64,000 nucleotides of DNA from Tissierellia bacterium. Its GTDB lineage: Bacteria > Bacillota > Clostridia > Tissierellales > Peptoniphilaceae. The notes under the pieces were generated by a model that was given only the letters and a program-made list of their open reading frames with translations, was not told the DNA's origin and ran no database searches. The translations under genes and the position numbers were made by a program. The DNA is taken from contig JAUNLJ010000003.1 of the NCBI GenBank assembly GCA_030532305.1, forward strand, positions 1 to 64,000, written 5' to 3'. The number at the start of each line of letters is the position of its first letter. Position 1 is the stretch's first letter. Below are positions 26,482 through 33,737 of the stretch, in pieces.

Positions 26482-27861
26482 CTAGGGGGTCTCGCCTTCT
26501 AGGATTTGATCCAAGAGGCCGATGCCCTCTTGGATTTCTTTTTCCGTCAACTTGGCAAAGCCAAGGATAAAGAGCTTTTTATCCTCCTTGGGGTCGGACT
26601 GAAATTCCTGGACTGAGGTCAGGTTTAACCCCTGGGCCTGGGCCTTTTTTAAGAGGTCTTGGCTGGACTTTATCTTGGGGCAGTGGATAACAAAGGACAT
26701 CCCTGATTCGCTGGCCAGGATATGGACATCCTTTAATTTTTTGCATTCAGCCAGGATCCGATCATAGCGCTTACTATAGATGCCCCGCATCCGGTTTAGG
26801 TGGCGGTCAAAGTAGCCTCCTTGGATAAAGAGGGCCAGGGCCTTTTGGGTGATGGGGGATACGGGAGAAGAAAAGTGGGCCAGAGTCTCATGGTATTTTA
26901 AGAGGAGGTCCTGGGGGAGGACCATATAGGAGATTCTTAGGGAGGGGGTTAGGGACTTGGAAAAAGACCCTATATAGATAATTTGGTCTTTTTTATCCAG
27001 GGTTTTTAGGGGAGGGACCGGGTGGCCTTGAAACTTAAATTCCCCATCATAGTCGTCTTCGATGACATAGCGGTGGGGGGAGGCCTCCAGCCATTTAAGG
27101 ACCTCTTGCCGGCGGTGGTCGGTCATAATAACGCCCAGAGGGAACTGGTGGGCCGGGGTCAAAAGAAGACCACACTTTTTCGTCTTAAGGACCGCCTCCA
27201 GGACAGGCCCCTCCTTGTCCAGCCTGAGGGGGAGGGGATTTTTAATCCCATAGATGAGGTGGGGACTGCCCCAGGCAAAGCCAGGGTCTTCAAAGGCATA
27301 GGTGGTGTCTTCTGGTAGAAGGAGCCGGAGGAGGTAGAAGAGCTGGTCGGTCCCTGAGGAGATAATAATTTGATTGGCCTGGGCAGAAACTCCCCGGGAT
27401 TTTTTTAAGTATTGGGCAATGGCCTCCCGGAGGGGGGGATGACCCTGGGGATGGCCTGAAGAGAGGAGCTTGTCATTTTCCGGAACAAAGATTTCCTGGA
27501 AGATCTTCCGCCAAATGGAGAAGGGAAAGGAGGAGGGGTCCACCCCCCCATAGGAAAAGTCATAGGAGGGAGATTTTTCCGGGGTCTTTTTTTGGGTGGT
27601 CGCCACACTGAGCTGGACCAGGTGGTCGGTGGCCTTCACAAAATAGCCGATCTTTTCTTCAGATTGGATATAGCCTTCCTTCTCTAAGAGAAGGTAGGCA
27701 TTTTTTACGGTGTTTAAGCTGACATTGCAGTCCCTAGCCAGGCTCCTAAGGGAGGGGAGCCGGTCGCCTTCTTTTAGGGTTTGGTCTAGGATAAGTTTTT
27801 TTAGGCCCTCATAAACCTGTTCATAGATGGGGGCCTTGTTGGCTTCAATTTCAATAAACAT
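26482..27861 (-). CDS. pdxR: MocR/PdxR-type regulator (GntR HTH fused to aminotransferase fold)
   Basis: The N-terminal GntR winged helix (about 10-75) has APIYEQVYEGLKKLI and LPSLRSLARDCNVSLNTVKNAY. The C-terminal class I aminotransferase-like domain includes the PLP lysine in IGSFSKSLTPSLRISYM. Such proteins sense PLP and activate pdxS/pdxT. I start at ATG 27861 (MFIEIEANKAPIYEQ) with AAGGA upstream; the longer reading to 27972 crosses the promoter region. The divergent neighbour is pdxS, which strongly supports the PdxR assignment. Length 459 aa. Confidence 0.92.
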   Translation of the reverse strand: MFIEIEANKAPIYEQVYEGLKKLILDQTLKEGDRLPSLRSLARDCNVSLNTVKNAYLLLEKEGYIQSEEKIGYFVKATDHLVQLSVATTQKKTPEKSPSYDFSYGGVDPSSFPFSIWRKIFQEIFVPENDKLLSSGHPQGHPPLREAIAQYLKKSRGVSAQANQIIISSGTDQLFYLLRLLLPEDTTYAFEDPGFAWGSPHLIYGIKNPLPLRLDKEGPVLEAVLKTKKCGLLLTPAHQFPLGVIMTDHRRQEVLKWLEASPHRYVIEDDYDGEFKFQGHPVPPLKTLDKKDQIIYIGSFSKSLTPSLRISYMVLPQDLLLKYHETLAHFSSPVSPITQKALALFIQGGYFDRHLNRMRGIYSKRYDRILAECKKLKDVHILASESGMSFVIHCPKIKSSQDLLKKAQAQGLNLTSVQEFQSDPKEDKKLFILGFAKLTEKEIQEGIGLLDQILEGETP

Positions 27862-27882
27862 AGGGGTGTCCTTCTTCTTATA

Positions 27883-27908
27883 CTTGTGTCTTGTATTTTG
27901 AACCTTGT
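27883..27908. promoter_or_regulatory. phased CTTGT repeats, candidate PdxR operator
   Basis: CTTGT occurs at 27883, 27890 and 27904, spaced 7 and 14 nt. The last two extend to CTTGTAT. They lie in the pdxR leader, 22 nt upstream of its ATG, within the divergent pdxR-pdxS region. PdxR-type regulators are known to bind direct repeats in such regions. The link here is inference. Confidence 0.5.
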
Positions 27909-27935
27909 ATCCATTAAAAAAAACTGTTTTGGATC

Positions 27936-27964
27936 TTATTAACCTTAAGTATAGCACATATAAT
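27936..27964 (+). promoter_or_regulatory. promoter of pdxS
   Basis: TATAAT at 27959-27964, with a weak TTATTA at 27936-27941 and a 17-nt spacer. The poor -35 box fits a promoter that needs an activator such as PdxR. AAATAAGGAGG precedes the ATG at 28014. Confidence 0.55.
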
Positions 27965-28013
27965 GAGATCATTAAGAGATATAAGATAAATATTAAATAA
28001 GGAGGACAAAAAA

Positions 28014-28856
28014 ATGGATATTTACGAAAAATTAAAGGGTGGCGTGATTATGGACGTGGTCAATGCCCAGCAGGCTAAGATTGCGGAAGAAGCGGGCGCT
28101 GTAGCCGTTATGGCCCTAGAAAGAGTTCCAGCCGATATTCGGGCGGCTGGGGGGATTTCCCGGATGAGCGACCCTAAGATGATTGCTGAAATTGTAGAGG
28201 CTGTTAACATTCCTGTTATGGCCAAGGTCCGGATCGGTCACTTTGTGGAAGCCCAGATCTTAGAAGAACTAGGCATCGACTTTATCGATGAATCTGAAGT
28301 CCTTTCTCCAGCTGATGACCGCCTTCATGTAGACAAGACCGCCTTTAAGACCCCCTTTGTTTGTGGCGCCAGGAACCTAGGCGAGGCCCTTAGACGGATC
28401 TCTGAAGGGGCATCCATGATTAGGACCAAGGGGGAAGCTGGAACTGGAGACGTGGTCCATGCGGTAAAACATATGCGGCAAATCCAAGGGGAGATTGCCA
28501 AGGTGGTGGCCCTCAAGGAAGAAGAACTCTACAATGAGGCCAAGAATCTCTCTGTTAGCTATGAACTACTTAAGGCAGTCCATGATACAGGCAAGTTGCC
28601 TGTTTTAAACTTCTCAGCAGGTGGGGTGGCCACCCCTGCAGATGCAGCCATGATGATGCAATTAGGGGCCGAAGGGGTCTTTGTTGGGTCTGGAATCTTC
28701 AAGTCAGGCAACCCCCAAAAGAGGGCCCAAGCCATTGTTAAGGCCGTGGCCAATTATAGGGACCCCAAGGTGCTTTTAGAAGTATCCAAGGACCTAGGGG
28801 AAGCCATGGTGGGGATCAATGAAGATGAAATTGAAGTCATCCTAAGCCAACGGTAA
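28014..28856 (+). CDS. pdxS: pyridoxal 5'-phosphate synthase subunit PdxS
   Basis: Synthase subunit of the DXP-independent PLP pathway, combining ribose 5-phosphate, glyceraldehyde 3-phosphate and ammonia. TIM barrel of 280 aa. Hallmarks are the first active lysine in VMAKVRIGH, the second in [21 protein letters not shown], and [30 protein letters not shown]. The glutaminase partner PdxT normally follows directly but is absent here. The gene is followed by a strong terminator, so ammonia must come from a distant pdxT or from free ammonium. Confidence 0.97.
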   Translation: MDIYEKLKGGVIMDVVNAQQAKIAEEAGAVAVMALERVPADIRAAGGISRMSDPKMIAEIVEAVNIPVMAKVRIGHFVEAQILEELGIDFIDESEVLSPADDRLHVDKTAFKTPFVCGARNLGEALRRISEGASMIRTKGEAGTGDVVHAVKHMRQIQGEIAKVVALKEEELYNEAKNLSVSYELLKAVHDTGKLPVLNFSAGGVATPADAAMMMQLGAEGVFVGSGIFKSGNPQKRAQAIVKAVANYRDPKVLLEVSKDLGEAMVGINEDEIEVILSQR

Positions 28857-28866
28857 GATTTTTTAA

Positions 28867-28900
28867 AAGGACCTGTAAGTCACTTGCAGGTCTTTTTTTT
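28867..28900 (+). terminator. intrinsic terminator of pdxS
   Basis: GACCTGTAAG (28870-28879) pairs with CTTGCAGGTC (28883-28892), one G-U pair, a 3-nt loop, then eight T. Confidence 0.92.
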
Positions 28901-28945
28901 GCCTTGAATTTCCTGGTTTTTTGGTCCAAGCTGGGGCCAATAGGG

Positions 28946-28951
28946 TATAAT
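28946..28951 (+). promoter_or_regulatory. -10 box of the ybaK operon
   Basis: TATAAT 29 nt before the ATG at 28980, with only a weak TTGGTC at 19-nt spacing upstream. It probably drives the run of genes to 36.9 kb. Confidence 0.5.
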
Positions 28952-28979
28952 GGTATTAATTAGCAAGTAGGGGGGGCCT

Positions 28980-29456
28980 ATGAAAAAAACAAATGCCATG
29001 CGATTTTTGGACCAGGCCGGGGTCCTTTATGAGCTTATTGAATATGATGAGAATACTCCGGTAGACGGCCAGGAGATTGCCCGTTTAAATGGTTTGCCAG
29101 AAGACCAGGTCTTTAAGACCCTGGTTCTCTATAGTGAAGATGGGGACCACTTCCTTTTCTTGCTGCCTGTAAATAAGGACCTGGACCTAAAAAGGGCAGC
29201 CAGGCTGGCGGGGAAGAAGAAGTTAAAACTCCTGCCCAGCCGGGACCTAGAGGACCTAACGGGCTATATCCGGGGAGGCTGTAGCCCCCTGGGCATGAAG
29301 AGGGACTTTCCCGCCTGGATGGATCTTTCAGGCCGGGAATTTGAAAAAATATATATTTCTGCAGGGAAAAAGGGCCTACAAATAGGCCTAGCCCTAGAGG
29401 ACTTAGAAAAAGTCCGCAAGATAAAATTTGACAGGATAATAAAGGAGGATATCTAG
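28980..29456 (+). CDS. ybaK: YbaK/EbsC-family Cys-tRNA(Pro) deacylase
   Basis: Trans-editing enzyme that hydrolyses mischarged Cys-tRNA(Pro). 158 aa, single YbaK/ProX domain. Family motifs: VFKTLVLY, the catalytic-lysine context LPVNKDLDLKRAARLAGKKKLKLL, and GYIRGGCSPLGMK. First gene of a compact run; its stop codon overlaps the GTG of the next gene by one base. Confidence 0.92.
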   Translation: MKKTNAMRFLDQAGVLYELIEYDENTPVDGQEIARLNGLPEDQVFKTLVLYSEDGDHFLFLLPVNKDLDLKRAARLAGKKKLKLLPSRDLEDLTGYIRGGCSPLGMKRDFPAWMDLSGREFEKIYISAGKKGLQIGLALEDLEKVRKIKFDRIIKEDI

Positions 29457-31141
29457 TGGAGGCCAGGGATAGGTACCAGCAGTGGTTAAACTTTGAAGAC
29501 TTAAGTGAAGAAGAGACCCAAGAGCTTAAGGCTCTTTCGGAAGAAGAAATTGAGGACCGGTTTTACAAGGAACTCAGTTTTGGGACAGCTGGACTAAGGG
29601 GGCAGCAGGGCCTGGGAAGTAACCGGATGAACCGGTTTGTGGTGGCCCGGGCTACAGCGGGCCTGGCCCAGGTAATTTTAGACCAGGGGGAAGAGGCCAA
29701 GAAAAAGGGGGTGGCCATTGCCTGGGACGTTCGGATTAATAGCGACCTCTATAAGGACATTGCCGCCAGAGTCCTGGCCCACTATGGGATTAAGGTCTAT
29801 CTTTTTGAGGATATCCGGCCTACCCCCATGTTATCCTTTGCTGTAAGACAGCTAAGGGCCCAGGCAGGCATTGTCATTACAGCTAGCCACAACCCTCAAG
29901 AGTATAATGGCTATAAGGTCTACTGGGAAGAAGGTTCTCAAATCCGGGATGATATAGCCGACAAGATTCTTAAGGCCATTAATAGCCTTAGTTACCAAGA
30001 TCCCCAGCTTATGGACCTAGAAGAGGCCAAAAAGAGGGGCCTTATTGAGATCATTCCCAAGTCTCTAGAAGAGGACTATTATCAAAAGACCCTGGATATG
30101 GCCATCTATGATGAAGAGATAAAAAAGGATATTTGCGTGGTCTACAGCCCCCTAAATGGGACAGGCAATAAGCCCGTTCGCCATGTCCTCAAGGAAAGGG
30201 GCTTTAGCCAAATCCATGTGGTGGCCGAGCAGGAAGAACCTGACGGGACCTTTGCCACAGTAGGCTACCCCAACCCAGAAGATATTAAGGCCTTTGACTA
30301 TGCCCTAAGGGATGGCCGGGCCCTAGATGCGGACCTTATTTTTGCCACAGACCCAGACAGTGACCGGGTGGCCATGCTGGCCAAGAATAAGGAGGGAGAC
30401 TACCAGGCCTTTACAGGCAACCAGACGGGGGCCCTCTTGATCTACTACATCTTGTCCGGTCTAAAGGACAAGGGGACCCTGCCCAAGGACGGGGCCCTGG
30501 TTAAAAGTATTGTGACAGGAGACCTGGGGACCAAGATCTGCCAAACTTTCCAAGTTCCCATGTACAATAGCCTGACTGGCTTTAAAAACATCTGTGCCCT
30601 AGCCAACCAGTGGGACAAGACAGGAGACCACCAGTTTATCTTTGGCTTTGAAGAAAGTATTGGCTATGTCTATGGGGACCATGTGAGAGACAAGGATGCC
30701 GTGGTGTCTTCTATGATGATTGTTGAAATGGCAGCCTACTACCTGGCCCAGGGCAAGACCCTTTCTGATGTCCTAGAAGAGATTTACCAGACCTATGGCT
30801 ACCATGATGAAAGGCTCAAGAGTATTGTCCTAGAAGGCCGGGAGGGGGCCCAGAGGATCGAAAGGATCATGGAAGACTTCCGCCAAGACCCCATAAAGGA
30901 CCTAGGGAGCCTAAAGTTAGACCATATAGAAGACTACCTCCATGGTCTGGGAGAGATTGGCCCCAGTAACCTCTTGGCCCACTATCTTGAAGATGGGTCC
31001 CGCTTCTACCTGCGTCCTTCTGGAACAGAGCCCAAGATCAAGCTCTATATCTATACAGAAGATCCCGAGGAGCAGGTGGCCAGAGAAAAGTTGGATATAA
31101 TAGAAAAGGCTCTTATGGAAAAAATGAGTCAAGTCCAATAG
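29456..31141 (+). CDS. pgcA: phosphohexomutase (phosphoglucomutase/phosphomannomutase type)
   Basis: Interconverts hexose 1- and 6-phosphates. Four-domain alpha-D-phosphohexomutase, 561 aa. The phosphoserine loop is TASHNPQEYNGYKVYW, the Mg site DPDSDRV, the sugar-binding loop GFEESIGY, and the C-terminal phosphate loop RPSGTEPKIKLYIYT. The GTG start has AAAGGAGG upstream and overlaps the ybaK stop by one base. Length and FEESIGY place it with PgcA-type enzymes of Firmicutes, but phosphopentomutase activity is also known in the family. Confidence 0.94.
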   Translation: MEARDRYQQWLNFEDLSEEETQELKALSEEEIEDRFYKELSFGTAGLRGQQGLGSNRMNRFVVARATAGLAQVILDQGEEAKKKGVAIAWDVRINSDLYKDIAARVLAHYGIKVYLFEDIRPTPMLSFAVRQLRAQAGIVITASHNPQEYNGYKVYWEEGSQIRDDIADKILKAINSLSYQDPQLMDLEEAKKRGLIEIIPKSLEEDYYQKTLDMAIYDEEIKKDICVVYSPLNGTGNKPVRHVLKERGFSQIHVVAEQEEPDGTFATVGYPNPEDIKAFDYALRDGRALDADLIFATDPDSDRVAMLAKNKEGDYQAFTGNQTGALLIYYILSGLKDKGTLPKDGALVKSIVTGDLGTKICQTFQVPMYNSLTGFKNICALANQWDKTGDHQFIFGFEESIGYVYGDHVRDKDAVVSSMMIVEMAAYYLAQGKTLSDVLEEIYQTYGYHDERLKSIVLEGREGAQRIERIMEDFRQDPIKDLGSLKLDHIEDYLHGLGEIGPSNLLAHYLEDGSRFYLRPSGTEPKIKLYIYTEDPEEQVAREKLDIIEKALMEKMSQVQ

Positions 31142-31152
31142 GAGGTTTTTTT

Positions 31153-32070
31153 GTGATTTTAATTGTAGACCTTAATCCAAAACTGGAACGCAGGCTAAGG
31201 GGGGAATTTTTAAAGGGAAGGACCTCCCAGGTAGAAGAAAGCCAGACCCGGGCCGTATCCCCGGGGATTTCCATGGCCCGCCTGGCTACCTCCATTAATG
31301 AGCCCACCAGCCTAATGACCTATATAGGGGGGCTGGTGGGCCAGGCCCTGGTCCAAGAACTTATAGACCTGCCCATCCGGCTAATTCCTGAAAGCCTAAA
31401 GGACAACAGTCAAGAAAGCTTTCTTCTGGAAGAAAGAACCAGGACCACAGAGATTCTTACCAAGGAGCCCCGGATCACCCGGGAAGACATGTCCAATTTC
31501 TACACCAAGTATAAAGATAAGCTAGACCAATATGAGCTGGTTATCTTGGCTCCCCATGACCGGGACCAGTTACCAGATGATATGACCTATATGATGACCC
31601 ATATGGCCAGCCAGGCGGGTCTTCCCTTGGTGGTTAAGGCAGACAAGAAGACAGACCCCCTCAAGCTAATTAAGGCTAGGCCCCATGCCATGGTCATGGA
31701 CCGGGCCATCCTAAGCGAACTTTCTGGCCGGCCTCTTAATTATATGAGAGACGTCTTTAAGGCCAAGAGGGCCCTCTTTAAAGAGGACCTGGCCTACCTC
31801 CTCCTAGTGGGTAGCAAGCAGGGAGTGACCCTCTTTAAGGGAAATGAAGCCTATTATGGGCAGACCCAGGACATGGACCACCAAGAACTCAATGAGGACT
31901 ATCTTATGGTGGGCCTGGGCCTAGGTCTGGTAAGAAAATACGATCCCCAAACCACCCTCCGCCTGGCCATGGCAGCGGGGAGCGTGGGGCTCTTAGAAGA
32001 TAAGATAGACTTTCCTAAGATCAAGGCCCTTATGCCCAAAATCGAGATTAAAAAAATAGAGGAGGCTTAA
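31153..32070 (+). CDS. PfkB-like protein with degenerate catalytic motifs
   Basis: 305 aa. The order of elements follows tagatose-6-phosphate/1-phosphofructokinases: ILIVDLNPKLERR at the start, a GISMARLA segment (about 38-45) where kinases have GINxAR, YIGGLVGQ, and EERTRTTEI. Near the C terminus the expected GAGD is replaced by LNED (D at about residue 249), though the following MVGLGLGLV helix persists. The Gly-rich anion hole and the substrate-binding Asn are therefore gone. GTG start with AGGAGG upstream. It sits between pgcA and a hydrolase. It may be a non-catalytic sugar-phosphate binder or have altered chemistry. Confidence 0.8.
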   Translation: MILIVDLNPKLERRLRGEFLKGRTSQVEESQTRAVSPGISMARLATSINEPTSLMTYIGGLVGQALVQELIDLPIRLIPESLKDNSQESFLLEERTRTTEILTKEPRITREDMSNFYTKYKDKLDQYELVILAPHDRDQLPDDMTYMMTHMASQAGLPLVVKADKKTDPLKLIKARPHAMVMDRAILSELSGRPLNYMRDVFKAKRALFKEDLAYLLLVGSKQGVTLFKGNEAYYGQTQDMDHQELNEDYLMVGLGLGLVRKYDPQTTLRLAMAAGSVGLLEDKIDFPKIKALMPKIEIKKIEEA

Positions 32071-32619
32071 ATGACCCACAAGTTAAAAAGAGAAGATTGC
32101 CTATTCCTATTTATAGACATTCAAGACAGCCTGGCCCGGGCCATGAGTGGGGGCCAGGAGGCCATTAAGCAGGCTGAAATCCTGGCCAAGACTGCAGAAA
32201 TTATGGACATTGACACTATCTTTACCACCCAGTACAAGAAGGGCTTAGGCGACTTTACAGAGAGCATTCGCCAGGAGAGGTCCCGGGCCATAGATTTTGA
32301 CAAGGCGGCTTTTTCTGCCATGTTAGAAGAGGACTTTGTCAAGATCTTAGAAGAAACAGGGAAAAACACCCTGGTGGTCAGTGGCATGGAGACCCATATT
32401 TGCTGTCTTTTCACAGTAAGGGACCTGCTTGAAGCAGGAAAAAAGGTCGTGGTGGCCTTTGACGCCATGGCTAGCCGTAATCCCGAAAACAAGGCCTATG
32501 CCCTAGAAGAGATGAGGGATATGGGGGCCACCATCCGGTCCACAGAGTCCATTCTTTTTGACCTTAACTCTGTATCTGGGACGCCAGAATTTAAGGCCGT
32601 TCAAAAACTTATTAAATAG
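32071..32619 (+). CDS. isochorismatase-like cysteine hydrolase
   Basis: 182 aa, single isochorismatase-type domain. The catalytic triad is suggested by the Asp in LFIDIQDSL, a Lys in TTQYKKGLGDF and the Cys in VSGMETHICCLFTV. The TxQYxKGLG context resembles the YcaC-like hydrolases of unknown substrate rather than nicotinamidase. It starts immediately after the stop codon of the PfkB-like gene, which suggests coupled expression. Confidence 0.88.
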   Translation: MTHKLKREDCLFLFIDIQDSLARAMSGGQEAIKQAEILAKTAEIMDIDTIFTTQYKKGLGDFTESIRQERSRAIDFDKAAFSAMLEEDFVKILEETGKNTLVVSGMETHICCLFTVRDLLEAGKKVVVAFDAMASRNPENKAYALEEMRDMGATIRSTESILFDLNSVSGTPEFKAVQKLIK

Positions 32620-32663
32620 GAAAGGGGAGGAAACCACTCCCTTTTTCCTTGCTAGGAGGAAGC

Positions 32664-33737
32664 ATGCGTTTTTTACATATGGCAGACAACCATCTAGGCA
32701 GGTCCTATGACTTGGGCCAAAAGGACAAGAGGGACCAGAGCCGGCAAGACCGGTTTGACAACTTTAAGGCTATTTTGGACCTGGCTAAAAAGAGCCAGCT
32801 AGATGCCCTTATCCTAGCTGGAGATATTATAGAAGGGGATTTCTTTTTAAGTCAAGATATGTACTGGTTTTTAGACCAGCTGGAGGGCCTAGCCCCCCTT
32901 CCCTGCTATTATGTCCTGGGCAACCATGATTTTTTATGGGGCCAGTATGTGACCTCCAGCTTGACCTGGCCTAGGAATGTCCATGTCTTTTCCTCCCACC
33001 AGCTAGGCCATTTTGACGATGAGAAAAACCAGGTCCGTTTTATGGGTCAGTCCTGGTCCCATGGGTCCGGGGCCCAGACCCTGGACCTGGGGGAAGGCGA
33101 TTTTAGGCCCGGCTACCAGCATATCCTTATCCACCATGGCCACTTTGGTGGGAGGGATTACTTTCCCATCTCTCCACAAGCCCCCTGGCTAGACTGGCTA
33201 GACTATGTGGCCCTAGGCCATATCCATAAGTATGAAAAGTATAGGGGCCATATTGTAAACCCAGGGACCCCGGAGCCCCTTATGGCCGATGACCTGGGGG
33301 AAAAATATGTCCTCCTAGGGGACCTGGGGCCCCACCAGCTGACCCTTAAGCCCCTGTCTTTACAGAAAAGGGAGCTTAAGCGAATTGACTTTACCCTAGA
33401 AGAGGATAAGACCTTTAGCCAGGCCCTGGGAGAGCTCAAGAAAGCTTTAGACCCTGCCAAGGACATCTACCAGGTCCGGCTGGGGGGCTATAGGAAGGAA
33501 GAGGACTTTTTAGAGGCCCTAAAAGCTCAGCTAAGAGACCAGGTTTTTGGGGCTTTCTTTTCCCATGACTTTGAGGAAAGTACCTATGGGGAGGTCCTCT
33601 ACAGGGACCAGGAGGAGGAACTTTTGGGCCGGTTGATCCAGGAAGTAAATAGGCAGGACCTAGAAAAAGAAGATAGGCAAAGGGTCCTAGACCTAGCCAT
33701 GGAGGCCCTTTTAAAGAGTGGAGAAGGCCATGATTAA
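32664..33737 (+). CDS. SbcD/YhaO-like DNA repair metallonuclease
   Basis: Calcineurin-like phosphoesterase of the Mre11/SbcD/YhaO family, 357 aa. All metal motifs are present: HMADNHLG, LAGDIIEG, VLGNHDF, IHHGHFGG and GHIH. The C-terminal region beyond about 230 would bind its ATPase partner. I chose ATG 32664 with AGGAGG 4 nt upstream; the reading from 32649 has no such site. It overlaps the ATPase gene by 8 nt, as expected for a nuclease-ATPase pair. Confidence 0.92.
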   Translation: MRFLHMADNHLGRSYDLGQKDKRDQSRQDRFDNFKAILDLAKKSQLDALILAGDIIEGDFFLSQDMYWFLDQLEGLAPLPCYYVLGNHDFLWGQYVTSSLTWPRNVHVFSSHQLGHFDDEKNQVRFMGQSWSHGSGAQTLDLGEGDFRPGYQHILIHHGHFGGRDYFPISPQAPWLDWLDYVALGHIHKYEKYRGHIVNPGTPEPLMADDLGEKYVLLGDLGPHQLTLKPLSLQKRELKRIDFTLEEDKTFSQALGELKKALDPAKDIYQVRLGGYRKEEDFLEALKAQLRDQVFGAFFSHDFEESTYGEVLYRDQEEELLGRLIQEVNRQDLEKEDRQRVLDLAMEALLKSGEGHD

